A DNA stretch of 64,000 nucleotides from Candidatus Contendibacter sp. (GTDB taxonomy: Bacteria; Pseudomonadota; Gammaproteobacteria; Competibacterales; Competibacteraceae), in contig JARSSP010000048.1 in NCBI GenBank assembly GCA_029624675.1, positions 1 through 64,000 on the forward strand. Reading direction: 5' to 3'. Positions within the stretch are counted from its first letter, which is position 1, and every line of letters begins with the position of its first letter. Below the pieces are notes generated by a model. The model had not been told where the DNA came from and did no database searches. It was given only the letters and a program-made list of their open reading frames with translations. Below are positions 9,301 to 17,335 of the stretch, in pieces. The position numbers were made by a program, and so were the translations under genes.

Positions 9301-9439
9301 TGCGGAAGGTGAAGGGCGGATCCTCGGCGCGACCCAGCTTGTAGAAGGACGCAATCCCCGCGACGAGGGCGACGATCATGATGAAAAGGGTGATTGAGCG
9401 GTTGCGGATGGCCCACTCGGAAAGATTGAAGCGGTTCAT
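6320..9439 (-). CDS. RND efflux pump, inner-membrane permease (AcrB/HAE1-like)
   Basis: A 1039-residue permease of the hydrophobe/amphiphile efflux family, which extrudes substrates using the proton gradient as part of a tripartite pump. It shows the two-fold RND layout: a first helix in residues 13-33, a large periplasmic loop, a helix bundle with the proton-relay pair of aspartates (ALMVDDAMTTIDAM, near residue 400), a second loop, and a final bundle including a GMIAKNAVILIDQIE helix. Length is normal. Its start overlaps the adaptor gene stop by 4 bp. No outer-membrane channel gene is adjacent, so it probably shares one encoded elsewhere. The substrate cannot be read from sequence. Confidence 0.92.
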   Translation of the reverse strand: MNRFNLSEWAIRNRSITLFIMIVALVAGIASFYKLGRAEDPPFTFRTMVVRAIWPGATLDETIRQVTDRLERTLQEVPNLDDLRSFTRAGDTTIFVNLKGSTSGKEVPDAWYQVRKRVADMRHTLPQGIVGPFFNDEFGDTFGIIYAFTADGFTHRELRDQVEDIRSQLLQVPDVSRIDILGAQDEVIYIDFSAERLAGLGFAPSALIAALQAQNIVIPAGVLRTGEETIALRVSGAFASEQDIANVTFAIGDRMLRLSDIAEIRRGFTDPPQPMFRINGQPAIGLAIAMREGGDTLALGRNIGRAIKKIAADLPVGIEARLVADQPLTVDLAINEFTTSLWQAIGIVLVVSFIALGVRAGTVVAVTIPLTLAVVFPIMDLANIDLQRISLGALIIALALMVDDAMTTIDAMSRRLALGDDKVSAGIYAYRHLAFAMLTGTLVTIAGFVPVGFAQSSAGEYTFSIFAVVGIALLASWFVAMVFAPLIGMVLLRPPKTDQAEKPSRVTQLYRGFLTLAMRARWLTIAVTVGAFVASLVALGQVPRQFFPASDRPELLVDLRLPQNASIHATEQLVNRFEGYLRDDPDLASGIERWSTYIGQGAIRFYLPLDVQLPNPFFAQAVIVTKGMAARERLQPRLEHLLAEEFPQVVGNVSPLELGPPVGWPVQYRVLGPDPTQLREIALRLGQVVASQPGTLRVNFDWMEPERELRIRIDQEKARLLGLSSQAVATALGANISGRNITQVRDDIYLINVVAREAGGQNLSIETLRTLPVSMPDGRTIPLAQFATFEYGQAYPLVWRRDRLPTLTVKADLAPGLLPDSVVSNLTEAIAKLNAELPAGYRIEVGGSVEESAQSQASVFAVVPLMILIMLTLLIFQLKSFQLLAIVLSLVPLGLIGVVAALLASGKPLGFVAILGILALVGMIAKNAVILIDQIEAERAAGKAVWDAVVEASISRFRPIMLTALSTVLGMIPIAPTVFWGSMAYAIMGGLLVASLLTLVFLPTLYVTWFGGKPPKASGDTTVAPKDAPPLEVEPRDLV

Positions 9440-10563
9440 GGTTGCGTCCCGAGCAGCCGGACCTGCTGGCCCGGACGCAGGGTCTGGACCCCGGCGGTCA
9501 CGACGATGTCGCCCGGTTGCAGTCCTTCCGCGACCGCCACCCGGGCCAGGCCATAACGCAGCACCTCGATATTGCGCAGCGACACGGTGTTGCTAGCGGG
9601 GTCGAGCACCCAGACCGCCGGGCGCTGATTGGCCGACGTCAGCGCCGAGGCCGGGATCTCGATACCGGATCCGGCGCCGACCTGGACGCTGCCGGTCACC
9701 GTCGAACCGAGCCGCATCGCCGCCGGCGGATCGTTCAGGCCGATTCGAACCTTGAAGGTCCGCGTCACCGGATCGGCCTGCGGGGACACTTCTCGCACCC
9801 GCCCGGTGGTGCGCACCTTTGGATCGCTGCTCAGGACAACGACGACCTCGGCATTGGCCGGCGCGGTCTCGATGATCCGCGCCGGCACGTCGAACACGGC
9901 ATCCCGGCCACCTTCCCGGGCGAGCTGGATAATGGGTTGGCCCGCCCCCACCACCTCCCCTGGTTCGGCGCGGCGGGCGGTCACGGTGCCGCTCGAAGCG
10001 GCGATCAGGTCGGCGTAGCCCAGTTGGGTCTCGGCGATGTTCACCTGCGCCTGCACCGAATCGACTTGGGCTCGAGCGGTTCGATAGGCCTGTTCCGCCT
10101 GATCGAACATGGCGCGCGTGATAAAACCTCGGTCCAGCAGCGATCGATGACGCTCGAAGTTGTTCTGAGCCTCGACCAGTCGCGCTCGCGCGGCGGTGAG
10201 TTCCGCGCGGGCCGACCGCAGCGCGTTGCGCGGAGTATCCGATTCCAGGCGGGCGACCACCTGGCCGGCCCTGACCCGATCGCCGACATTGACGGAACGC
10301 TCGATCATGCGTCCCCCAACCCGAAAGGACAGGTTCACTTCCTCCCGCGCCTCAACTTGCCCGGTGAGACTCACGGTTTCGCCACCTTCCCGGCGCTCGA
10401 CGGTCGTCACTCGAACCGGGCGAATGGGCTCAGGCTCGGGCTTTTCAACCGGCTTGCAGGCGGCGAGCAGCACGAGGAGCGCGAGCGCGGACAGCCCGGC
10501 CACTCGCGCGCCAGGGGTTGGGTGGGCCGATTCAAACAGCGCGGACGTGGCTACTTTTTCCAA
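9436..10563 (-). CDS. RND efflux pump periplasmic adaptor (membrane fusion protein), lipoprotein
   Basis: A 375-residue adaptor that links the neighbouring permease to an outer-membrane channel. The N-terminus has a hydrophobic stretch ending in the lipobox LLAAC, so it is probably lipid-anchored. It follows the family order: a first half-lipoyl (EVNLSFRVGGRMIE), a coiled-coil hairpin (about 105-180, rich in Ala, Arg and Gln), a second half-lipoyl (SGTVTARRAEPGEVVGAGQPI), then beta-barrel and membrane-proximal domains. The start is a TTG at 10563 with GAGGG seven bases upstream. It is the first gene of the adaptor-permease-CDF operon; its promoter must lie in the gap next to the MITE. Confidence 0.88.
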   Translation of the reverse strand: MEKVATSALFESAHPTPGARVAGLSALALLVLLAACKPVEKPEPEPIRPVRVTTVERREGGETVSLTGQVEAREEVNLSFRVGGRMIERSVNVGDRVRAGQVVARLESDTPRNALRSARAELTAARARLVEAQNNFERHRSLLDRGFITRAMFDQAEQAYRTARAQVDSVQAQVNIAETQLGYADLIAASSGTVTARRAEPGEVVGAGQPIIQLAREGGRDAVFDVPARIIETAPANAEVVVVLSSDPKVRTTGRVREVSPQADPVTRTFKVRIGLNDPPAAMRLGSTVTGSVQVGAGSGIEIPASALTSANQRPAVWVLDPASNTVSLRNIEVLRYGLARVAVAEGLQPGDIVVTAGVQTLRPGQQVRLLGTQP

Positions 10564-10628
10564 TGGGGGACCCTCAGCGGATTTTACACGCGGATAATAC
10601 TAGCTTAGATTTAGAGGCTGTATAAAAG

Positions 10629-10658
10629 GCGAGCGGCGGACGTGAGTCCGCTGTTTCC
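10629..10658 (+). repeat. REP-like hairpin, left copy
   Basis: A 30-bp unit whose centre folds as GCGGAC-GTGA-GTCCGC. It is repeated in inverted orientation at 10696-10725 with 25 of 30 bases matching. Two pairs of the differences are compensatory, so both copies keep the hairpin stem. Confidence 0.65.
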
Positions 10659-10695
10659 GCACCCTTCGAGATCGCCGACGCCTTGCCGCGTTTCG

Positions 10696-10725
10696 GGAAA
10701 CAGGGGGCTGACGCCCCCCGCTCGC
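10696..10725 (-). repeat. REP-like hairpin, right copy (inverted)
   Basis: The inverted partner of 10629-10658. Read on the minus strand its centre folds as GGGGGC-GTCA-GCCCCC. The head GCGAGCGG and the tail CTGTTTCC are identical to the left copy. Confidence 0.65.
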
Positions 10726-10863
10726 GGAACGACCGCGCCGCTCCCGCAACGAGAGGGGAGTTTTTGTACAGTCTCTTAAGTCGTTGATGACGCGCATGCC
10801 GCAACCCGACCGAACTGAATCCTGATCGAACTGAATCCTGACCGAACTCAATGGAGAAATATA

Positions 10864-11241
10864 GTGAGCAATTTCTGGGATGTTCTGTGGCTGATCGCCT
10901 CGTCCTTCTTTTTCGTAGCCTACCTCATCGTCCTGTTCCAGGTCGTCGTCGACCTGTTCCGGGACGCCGAGCTGGGCGGGGGCTCTAAAGTCCTCTGGCT
11001 GATAGGCCTAATCTTCCTGCCAGTCTTGACCGCGCTCCTCTACATCTTGGCCCGCGGCAGAGGCATGGCGGAGCGGCAGCGGGTGGCAATGCAGCGGGCG
11101 AAGTCCGATACCGACGCCTACATCCGGGAAGTGGCCGGAAAATCGCCGGCGGACCAGATTGCCGACGCCAAGGCGCTGCTCGACGCCGGCACCATCAACC
11201 CGGAGGAGTTCGCCAGACTCAAGGCCAAGGCGCTCGCGTAA
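10864..11241 (+). CDS. PLDc_N plus SHOCT domain membrane protein
   Basis: A 125-residue protein starting at a GTG with GGAGA nine bases upstream. Two membrane helices (about residues 8-30 and 42-62) with the linking pattern FRDAELGGGSKVLWLIGLIFLPVLTALLYILARG match the phospholipase-D-nuclease N-terminal (PLDc_N) module. The C-terminal 30 residues (ADQIADAKALLDAGTINPEEFARLKAKAL) are a SHOCT motif, a short domain thought to mediate oligomerisation. Such proteins are common and uncharacterised. The start codon lies about 85 bp beyond the MITE, so the element may affect its promoter. Confidence 0.8.
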   Translation: MSNFWDVLWLIASSFFFVAYLIVLFQVVVDLFRDAELGGGSKVLWLIGLIFLPVLTALLYILARGRGMAERQRVAMQRAKSDTDAYIREVAGKSPADQIADAKALLDAGTINPEEFARLKAKALA

Positions 11242-11353
11242 CCTTTTCGCCGCTGACACGGCGCCTTGCCCACGATAGCATTCGCGAGACCGTCGTCAGC
11301 CGGCGCGAAGCGTCGCATCCAGACTTTTCAATCCCTTAGCTCAAGGAACTCGT

Positions 11354-12403
11354 ATGACCACCAAGACCCCCGCCGAGGCGCGGCCACATCGTGATATCGT
11401 CCTGGTCGACTTGGGTTTGCAAGGCGGTGGCGCGCACGGCGCGTTCACCTGGGGGGTACTGGATCGCCTGCTCGAAGTGCCCTGGCTGCGCTTCGACGGG
11501 ATTTCCGGTACCTCGGCCGGCGCCATGAATGCGGTGGTGATGGCCGATGGCTATGCGGCGGGTGGCCCCGAGGGCGCGCGAACGGCGCTCGAAAAGTTCT
11601 GGAAGCACGTTTCGGACGCCGCGCTGCTGAGCCCCCTGCGCCGTGGCCCCCTCGAAATCCTGACGGGTCTCTGGACCCTTGATTACTCACCGCTTTACCT
11701 GACGCTCGATCTCGCGGCGCGGGTCATTTCGCCCTATAGCCTGAGTCTTGGCGGTTCGAATCCCCTGCGCGCGATTCTGGAAGAGCACATCGACTTTGCC
11801 CGGGTCGCCGGCGGTCCGATCCGCCTGTTTGTGACCGCCACCAACGTGCACACCGGTCGCGGCCGCGTGTTCCGCAACGCCGAGCTGAGCATCGACGCCC
11901 TGTTGGCCTCGGCCTGTCTGCCCACGATGTTCCAGGCCGTGGAGATCGACGGCGAAGCGTACTGGGACGGCGGTTATGCCGGCAACCCGACCATCACCCC
12001 GCTGGTGCGGGATTGCGTATCCCAGGACACCATCCTGATCCAGATCAATCCGATCAACCGGCCCCTGGCGCCGCGCACGGCGCGCGAGATTCACAACCGA
12101 CTCAATGAAGTCGCCTTCAACTCGCCCCTGCTGAAGGAGTTGCGCATGATCGCCCTGTTGCGGCAGGTGGCCGATCCCGGCAAGGGCGAGGGCGCGGTCT
12201 GGGCCAAGATGCGCATCCATCGGATCGCCAGCGAGGAGATGGCCCAGTTGAGTTCCTCCTCGAAGCTCCTGGCCGAGTGGGAGTTTTTCTGCAAGCTTCG
12301 CGACAAGGGGCGGCGTGCCGCCGAAGCGTTTCTGGACGCTCACGGAGCCGATCTGGGCGTGCGGTCGACGTTTGATCTCGACGCACTGCTGGCAGGGGTC
12401 TAA
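11354..12403 (+). CDS. Patatin-like phospholipase / acyl hydrolase
   Basis: A 349-residue patatin-fold lipid hydrolase. The oxyanion loop QGGGAHGAF is at residues 23-31, the nucleophile serine is S54 in GTSAG, and the catalytic aspartate is D205 in the DGG motif (AYWDGGYAGN). There is no signal peptide, so it is probably cytoplasmic. It is followed after 3 bp by a GntP-family permease, a pairing that in many proteobacteria lies next to 3-hydroxybutyrate dehydrogenase. A role in polyhydroxybutyrate or hydroxybutyrate metabolism is therefore plausible, but no dehydrogenase gene is in the window. The enzyme class is clear; the substrate is not. Confidence 0.88.
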   Translation: MTTKTPAEARPHRDIVLVDLGLQGGGAHGAFTWGVLDRLLEVPWLRFDGISGTSAGAMNAVVMADGYAAGGPEGARTALEKFWKHVSDAALLSPLRRGPLEILTGLWTLDYSPLYLTLDLAARVISPYSLSLGGSNPLRAILEEHIDFARVAGGPIRLFVTATNVHTGRGRVFRNAELSIDALLASACLPTMFQAVEIDGEAYWDGGYAGNPTITPLVRDCVSQDTILIQINPINRPLAPRTAREIHNRLNEVAFNSPLLKELRMIALLRQVADPGKGEGAVWAKMRIHRIASEEMAQLSSSSKLLAEWEFFCKLRDKGRRAAEAFLDAHGADLGVRSTFDLDALLAGV

Positions 12404-12406
12404 GCC

Positions 12407-13858
12407 ATGGGATTGCTCGGCATTCTGCTGGGCCTTGGAGTTCTCATTTGGCTCTCTTTTCGAGGCTGGAGCATTCTGGTGCTCGCGCCAGCGGCGGCAT
12501 TGATCGCCGCGCTTGCGGCGGGAGAGCCGCTGCTGGCGCATTGGACGCAAACCTTCATGATTTCGGCGAGCGGCTTTCTCGCTCAGTTCTTTCCGCTATT
12601 CCTCCTGGGCGCCGTGTTCGGGAAACTCATGGATGACAGCGGCTCGGTCTCGACCATCGCCCGTTTCATGACCGAACGGCTCGGGCCGCGCCGGGCCATG
12701 CTGGCGGTCGTGCTGGCGGGCGCATTGGTCACTTACGGTGGCGTGAGCCTGTTCGTCGCTTTCTTCGTGATCGGGCCGATGGCCCAGGCCCTGTTTCGGG
12801 CGGCCGATATCCCGAATCGTTTGATGCCGGCGGCTATTGCCCTCGGCACCTCGACCTTCACCATGTCCGCCTTGCCGGGCACGCCGGCGATCCAGAACGC
12901 GATCCCCATGCCGTTCTTCGGCACCACGCCCTTTGCCGCGCCGGGGTTGGGCATCACCGCGGCTGTCATCATGCTGGGCTTCGGCCTGTGGTGGCTGGCG
13001 CGCGCCGAGGCTGTCGCCCGCCGCAAGGGTGAAGGCTATGGCGACGCCCTCGTGGCCCCCGATACCGCCGCCGAGGACACCTTGGTGCGCGAACGGGCCA
13101 CGACCGCCGGCGCGTTTGACCCGCCCGAGGTGCATCGCGGCCATCATAGCGAATCCGGTCCCCCGATCCTGGTGGCTATCCTCCCGCTGATCGTGGTGAT
13201 CCTCGTGAATCTGGTCATGTCCCTGTGGGTGTTGCCGCGTCTGGACACGAGCTTCCTGGCCGAAGCGCGGTGGGGGGGCATTCCGCTTTCGTCGGTCAGC
13301 GGGGTCTGGTCGGTGATCGTGGCGCTGATTTCGGCCATCCTCGTTCTGGTCGCATTCAACCAACGGCGGCTGCCGGCGCTGCGTGATACGGTCGACGCCG
13401 GGGCCAACGCCTCGGCCCTGCCGGTGCTCAGCGTGGCCAGCCTGGTGGGTTTCGGGGCCGTCGTGGCCGCCGTGCCGGCGTTCGAGATCGTGCGTGACTG
13501 GGTGCTGTCCATCGAAGGCGGGCCACTGGTTTCGCTGGCCCTGTCCACCAACATCCTCTCCGCGTTGACCGGTTCGGCGTCGGGCGGGATGACCATTGCC
13601 CTCGATGCGCTCGGCGCGACTTATCTGCAAATGGCGACGGAGTTAGGCATTGACCCGGCGCTGCTGCACCGGGTGGCGGTCATCAGCGCCGGTACTCTGG
13701 ACAGCCTGCCACACAACGGCGCCGTGGTCACCCTGCTCGCCGTCTGCGGTTCCACGCACCAAAAAAGCTATTTTGATATCGTGATGGTCGGTATCGTCGG
13801 CGCGATGGTTGCGCTGGTGGCCGTCATTGTCCTGGGCACCCTGTTCGGCTCGTTCTAG
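12407..13858 (+). CDS. GntP-family permease (organic-acid symporter)
   Basis: A 483-residue inner-membrane transporter with about 12-13 hydrophobic helices. It has GntP-type features: the early SGFLAQFFPLFLLGAVFGKLMDDSGS segment, the re-entrant loop region ALGTSTFTMSALPGTPAIQNAIP, and a late ALTGSASGGMTIALDALG followed by DSLPHNGAVVTLL. It probably imports a small organic acid with protons. The 3-bp gap from the patatin gene implies one transcript, and this pairing suggests hydroxybutyrate or a related acid as substrate (inference). Confidence 0.82.
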   Translation: MGLLGILLGLGVLIWLSFRGWSILVLAPAAALIAALAAGEPLLAHWTQTFMISASGFLAQFFPLFLLGAVFGKLMDDSGSVSTIARFMTERLGPRRAMLAVVLAGALVTYGGVSLFVAFFVIGPMAQALFRAADIPNRLMPAAIALGTSTFTMSALPGTPAIQNAIPMPFFGTTPFAAPGLGITAAVIMLGFGLWWLARAEAVARRKGEGYGDALVAPDTAAEDTLVRERATTAGAFDPPEVHRGHHSESGPPILVAILPLIVVILVNLVMSLWVLPRLDTSFLAEARWGGIPLSSVSGVWSVIVALISAILVLVAFNQRRLPALRDTVDAGANASALPVLSVASLVGFGAVVAAVPAFEIVRDWVLSIEGGPLVSLALSTNILSALTGSASGGMTIALDALGATYLQMATELGIDPALLHRVAVISAGTLDSLPHNGAVVTLLAVCGSTHQKSYFDIVMVGIVGAMVALVAVIVLGTLFGSF

Positions 13859-13865
13859 GTCGATC

Positions 13866-13891
13866 AAAACCGCCGCGACCGCGCGCGGCGG
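13866..13891 (-). terminator. Rho-independent terminator of the W-x-N repeat gene
   Basis: A stem of CCGCCGCG and CGCGGCGG with a 4-6 base loop. Read on the minus strand it is followed by TTTTGAT, and it lies just past the stop of the minus-strand repeat gene. It may also slow the oncoming permease transcript. Confidence 0.6.
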
Positions 13892-13931
13892 ATACGGTCG
13901 ATCGTCTGACCTTAATCTTCAGGAAATCCCT

Positions 13932-14369
13932 TTAACGTCGGTTGATCCAACTGCCCCCGGAACCACCGCTGCGGTTGGCCCAGCTCCCACCCCGGTTGTG
14001 CCAGCCGCCGCCGCCCCAGTTATTCCAGCCGCCGCCGCCCCGGTTGGCCCAGCCACCGCTTCGGTTGTACCAGCCGCCGCCCCGGTTATGCCAGCCGCCG
14101 CCCCGGTTGAACCAGCCGCCGCCGCTCCGGTTGGCCCAGCCGCCGCCCCGGTTGTACCAGCCGCCACCCCGGTTGTGCCAGCCGCCGCCCCGGTTGTACC
14201 AGCTCGCCCGAGCTGGCCGGGAGGTTGTCACCGCTCCGCCCAGCACCACGCCGCCGATCACCGCCTGCGACCACTTGCCCAAGCTGCGCAGAAACTCGCG
14301 CCGCTCCTGTGCGGCCGGCTCTTCAGGCTCTTCAAAAAGATTTTGTTGTTCGTCGTCTTGGTCAGCCAC
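13932..14369 (-). CDS. Tat-signal Gly-rich W-x-N repeat protein, candidate cyclophane RiPP precursor (GrrA-like)
   Basis: A 145-residue protein. I choose the GTG at 14369 because GGAG lies seven bases upstream; a longer frame starts at 14474. Residues 1-22 are acidic. Residues 23-24 are a twin arginine in ERREFLR, followed by a hydrophobic stretch (34-47) and an A-R-A cleavage motif (53-55), so a Tat signal is likely. The mature part (56-145) is almost entirely repeats of GGGW-x-N-R with twelve W-x-N triplets (x is Y, H, A, F, N or I). Aromatic-x-Asn triplets in Gly-rich repeats are the substrates of three-residue cyclophane-forming radical SAM enzymes, as in cyanobacterial GrrA. No radical SAM gene is in the window, so modification is inference. 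Confidence 0.7.
   Translation of the reverse strand: MADQDDEQQNLFEEPEEPAAQERREFLRSLGKWSQAVIGGVVLGGAVTTSRPARASWYNRGGGWHNRGGGWYNRGGGWANRSGGGWFNRGGGWHNRGGGWYNRSGGWANRGGGGWNNWGGGGWHNRGGSWANRSGGSGGSWINRR
13935..14204 (-). repeat. 21-bp tandem coding repeat (GGGWxNR units)
   Basis: About twelve imperfect direct repeats, mostly 21 bp (unit of the type CCGCCGCCCCGGTTGTACCAG on the plus strand), with some 24-bp units carrying an extra glycine or serine codon. The repeat stays in frame throughout and encodes the mature part of the repeat protein, which points to expansion and contraction under coding selection. Confidence 0.85.
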
Positions 14370-14547
14370 GTGGGTTCTCCACTCATTAAGGACCTTTGGG
14401 ATTGATGCGGTAGTCTCGGCTGGTTTTTCCTTATCCGCCGGCTGTTCAGCATCATGACGGGGGAGGCAAATCACTATCGGTCAGGTTGGAAAAATGGAGA
14501 GCCTGGAACAGCCAGCCCTACTTTTCGTTACTTTAGCACCACCAAAA

Positions 14548-14558
14548 ATTTTAGCATA
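14548..14558 (-). promoter_or_regulatory. Candidate extended -10 promoter for the W-x-N repeat gene
   Basis: On the minus strand the sequence reads TATGCTAAAAT, an extended -10 (TGC-TAAAAT), in an AT-rich patch about 180 bp upstream of the chosen start. No clear -35 is visible. Confidence 0.35.
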
Positions 14559-14663
14559 ACCCAAGTCGCCACCTTGACTGGTCCTGTTCAACGTTCCCGA
14601 ACGATGCAGATGCAAGCCTGTCTAGGCGACCGCGCCGCCGCCCGAAACCCCCACCCCCGGCTG

Positions 14664-14672
14664 TGCTAGAAT
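14664..14672 (+). promoter_or_regulatory. Candidate extended -10 promoter for gyrA
   Basis: TGCTAGAAT is an extended -10 element 53 bp before the gyrA start codon. A good ribosome site (GAGGG) follows at the start. The -35 region is weak. Confidence 0.45.
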
Positions 14673-14725
14673 TCGCCATTCGCGGCTGTCCCGGCAGCCG
14701 GGTGGGATGTTGACGAGGGTTCTGC

Positions 14726-17335
14726 ATGACTGATATCGCCAAAGAAATTCTGCCGGTCAATCTGGAAGACGAGATGCGGCAGTCCTATCTCGACTACGCC
14801 ATGAGCGTGATCGTCGGCCGGGCGCTGCCGGACGTGCGCGACGGTCTCAAGCCGGTGCATCGGCGGGCGTTGTTCGCCATGAGCGAGCTGGGTAACGACT
14901 GGAACAAACCCTACAAGAAATCCGCCCGCGTGGTGGGCGATGTCATCGGCAAGTACCACCCCCACGGCGATACCGCCGTCTACGACACCATCGTCCGCAT
15001 GGCCCAACCTTTCTCGCTGCGCTACATGCTGGTGGACGGGCAGGGCAACTTTGGCAGTATCGATGGCGACGCCCCGGCGGCGATGCGCTACACCGAGGTT
15101 CGCATGGCCCGCATCGCCCACGAGTTGCTGGCCGACCTCGACAAGGAAACGGTGGATTTTGTCCCCAACTACGACGAATCCGAGCGCGAACCGACGGTAT
15201 TCCCGACCCGCGTGCCCAACCTGCTGGTCAACGGCTCTTCCGGCATCGCGGTCGGCATGGCCACCAACATCCCGCCGCACAATCTCGGCGAAGTGGTGGA
15301 CGCCTGCATCGCCCTGATCGACGACCCGGCGCTGACCATCGACGATCTGATGCGCCATGTTCCGGGGCCGGATTTCCCGACCGCTGGTCTGATCAACGGC
15401 GTCCAGGGCATCCGCGACGCCTATGAGACCGGACGCGGCCGGGTGCAAATGCGCGCCCGCACCGAGATCGAAACCGACGAGGCGCGCAATCGCCAGGCCA
15501 TCATCGTCACCGAACTGCCGTATCAAGTGAACAAGGCCCGGTTGATCGAGAAGATCGCCGAGATGGTCAAGGACAAGAAGATTGAGGGCATCGCCGAACT
15601 GCGGGATGAGTCCGACAAGGACGGGATGCGCGTCTACATCGAATTGCGGCGTGGCGAGTCGGCCGAAGTGGTGCTGAACAATCTGTTCCTGCACACCGCC
15701 CTGCAATGCGTGTTCGGCGTCAACATGGTGGCGCTGGTCGAAGGGCAGCCACGCCTGCTCAACCTCAAGCAGGTGCTGGAAGCGTTTCTGGCCCACCGCC
15801 GCGAGGTGGTGGCGCGGCGCACCGTGTTCGATCTGCGCAAGGCCCGCGAGCGCGCCCATATCGTTGAGGGCCTGATGGTGGCGCTGGCCAATCTTGATCC
15901 GCTGATTGATCTGATTCGCGCCGCCGCCGATCCGGCGGCCGCCCGGTCCGCGCTGCTGGAACGGGTATGGGCGCCGGGTCAGGTCACCGACCTGCTGGCG
16001 CGCGCCGGCGCGGACATCTCGCGGCCCGAAGACTTGCCGACGGAATTCGGCCTGGGCGCGACCGGCTACCGGTTGTCGCCGGCTCAGGCACAGGCGATCC
16101 TGGATTTGCGGCTGCACCGGCTGACCAGCCTGGAACAGCAAAAGTTGTTGGACGAGTATCAGGAGCTGTTGCGTCGGATCCAGGACCATTTGGAAATTCT
16201 CACCGTACCGGAGCGATTGACGGCGGTGGTCCGCGCCGAGCTGAGCGAATTGCGCGCCCAGTACGCCGATGCCCGCCGCACCGCGATCTTGCCCGACGAA
16301 CAAAGCCTCGATCTGGAAGACCTCATCAACGAAGAGGCGATGGTGGTGACATTGTCGCACTCCGGTTACGTCAAATCGCAGCCGCTGTCATTGTATCGGG
16401 CGCAGAAACGCGGCGGGCGGGGGCGGGCAGCGACCACGGTCAAGGAAGAGGATTTCGTGGACAAACTGTTCATCGCCAGCACCCACGACACCCTGCTGTG
16501 CTTCTCCAACCGGGGCAAGGTGTATTGGAAGAAGGTGTACGAACTGCCACAGGCTGGCCGGACGGCGCGCGGCAAACCTATCGTCAATCTGTTGCCGCTG
16601 GAGGAGAGCGAGCGCATCAACGCGGTGTTGTCGGTGCGCGAGTTTGGCGACGATCATTACGTCTTTTTCGCCACCGCCAACGGCACGGTCAAGAAAACCC
16701 CCCTTTCGGAATATTCCCGGCCCCGACCCAGCGGCATCATCGCCATCGATCTGCGCGAGGGCGATCAACTGGTGAACGTGGAACTGACCCATGGCCAGCG
16801 CGACATCATGCTGTTTACCGACGCCGGCAAGGCGCTGCGTTTCGCCGAAACCGAGGTGCGCGACATGGGCCGCTCGGCCTGTGGGGTGCGCGGCATCCGC
16901 CTGGACCAGGGACAGAAGGTCATCGCCCTGATCGTGGTGGCCGAGGGCGCGGTGCTGACCGTGACCGAGAACGGCTACGGCAAGCGCACCCCGGTCGATG
17001 ACTATCCCCGCAAGGGCCGCGGCGGCCAGGGCGTCATCGCTATTCAAACCTCCGAACGCAACGGTCGGCTGGTCGGCGCGGTGCAGGTGGAAAACGACCA
17101 CGAGCTCATGCTGATCACCGATGGCGGTACCCTAGTGCGGACCCGGGTCGAGGAAATTTCGCTGGTGAGCCGCAACACTCAGGGCGTCAAGCTGATCAGC
17201 CTGCAAGGCGCCGAAAAGTTGACCGGGGTCGAGAAGATCGAAAGTATCGGCGACGCGGACAGCAACGGCGACGCGCCGACGGACGATGACGGGCCGGCGG
17301 CGGACATCGGCGAGGACGGCGGAGAGGAAGCATGA
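14726..17335 (+). CDS. gyrA: DNA gyrase subunit A
   Basis: An 869-residue protein, close to the usual 875 of enterobacteria. It forms the breakage-reunion half of gyrase, which introduces negative supercoils. The catalytic tyrosine is Y122 (AAMRYTEV). The quinolone-resistance region reads [12 protein letters not shown] with Thr at position 83 and Asp at 87; Thr83 is normal in Pseudomonas and relatives and is not evidence of acquired resistance. The C-terminal half holds the beta-pinwheel blades, including the GyrA box (QKRGGRGR). The tail is acidic. Its stop overlaps the pheA start by 4 bp; many gammaproteobacteria have serC between them, which is absent here. Confidence 0.98.
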   Translation: MTDIAKEILPVNLEDEMRQSYLDYAMSVIVGRALPDVRDGLKPVHRRALFAMSELGNDWNKPYKKSARVVGDVIGKYHPHGDTAVYDTIVRMAQPFSLRYMLVDGQGNFGSIDGDAPAAMRYTEVRMARIAHELLADLDKETVDFVPNYDESEREPTVFPTRVPNLLVNGSSGIAVGMATNIPPHNLGEVVDACIALIDDPALTIDDLMRHVPGPDFPTAGLINGVQGIRDAYETGRGRVQMRARTEIETDEARNRQAIIVTELPYQVNKARLIEKIAEMVKDKKIEGIAELRDESDKDGMRVYIELRRGESAEVVLNNLFLHTALQCVFGVNMVALVEGQPRLLNLKQVLEAFLAHRREVVARRTVFDLRKARERAHIVEGLMVALANLDPLIDLIRAAADPAAARSALLERVWAPGQVTDLLARAGADISRPEDLPTEFGLGATGYRLSPAQAQAILDLRLHRLTSLEQQKLLDEYQELLRRIQDHLEILTVPERLTAVVRAELSELRAQYADARRTAILPDEQSLDLEDLINEEAMVVTLSHSGYVKSQPLSLYRAQKRGGRGRAATTVKEEDFVDKLFIASTHDTLLCFSNRGKVYWKKVYELPQAGRTARGKPIVNLLPLEESERINAVLSVREFGDDHYVFFATANGTVKKTPLSEYSRPRPSGIIAIDLREGDQLVNVELTHGQRDIMLFTDAGKALRFAETEVRDMGRSACGVRGIRLDQGQKVIALIVVAEGAVLTVTENGYGKRTPVDDYPRKGRGGQGVIAIQTSERNGRLVGAVQVENDHELMLITDGGTLVRTRVEEISLVSRNTQGVKLISLQGAEKLTGVEKIESIGDADSNGDAPTDDDGPAADIGEDGGEEA

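Larger units (their letters stand above)
10614..10775. mobile_element. MITE-like element, 162 bp, with TTA target duplications
   Basis: The two ends form an imperfect inverted repeat: GAGGCTGTATAAAA at 10614-10627 and, read from the other side, GAGACTGTACAAAA at 10762-10775 (12 of 14 bases match). Each end is flanked by TTA (10611-10613 and 10776-10778), a 3-bp duplication as produced by several IS5-group transposases. No transposase gene fits inside; the overlapping short reading frames look spurious. Inside are two mirrored hairpin sequences, listed separately. It sits between a leftward RND operon and a rightward gene. This is read directly from sequence; assignment to a parent IS is inference. 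Confidence 0.65.
14370..14725. other. Divergent intergenic region between the repeat-protein gene and gyrA
   Basis: These 356 bp contain no credible gene. The middle (about 14500-14560) is AT-rich. It holds candidate promoters for both directions, listed separately, and a small hairpin at 14684-14699 (GGCTG/CAGCC) in the gyrA leader. Confidence 0.5.

Noticed and set aside
10574..10851. Small minus-strand frames across the MITE
   Set aside because: They span the element boundaries and hairpins, have no ribosome site and no similarity I recognise.
13935..14204. Possible CRISPR-like array
   Set aside because: The 21-bp repeats are directly adjacent with no spacers and stay in a coding frame.
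13942..14457. Proline-rich plus-strand frames across the tandem repeat
   Set aside because: They are the complement of the Gly-rich repeat; only the minus strand has a start, ribosome site, Tat signal and terminator in order.
14972..14974. Thr83 of GyrA as a quinolone-resistance mutation
   Set aside because: Thr at this position is the natural state in several gammaproteobacteria, so it is not evidence of acquired resistance.
14666..16360. 564-residue minus-strand reading frame opposite gyrA
   Set aside because: Antisense to gyrA, whose frame carries the conserved catalytic and resistance-region residues.
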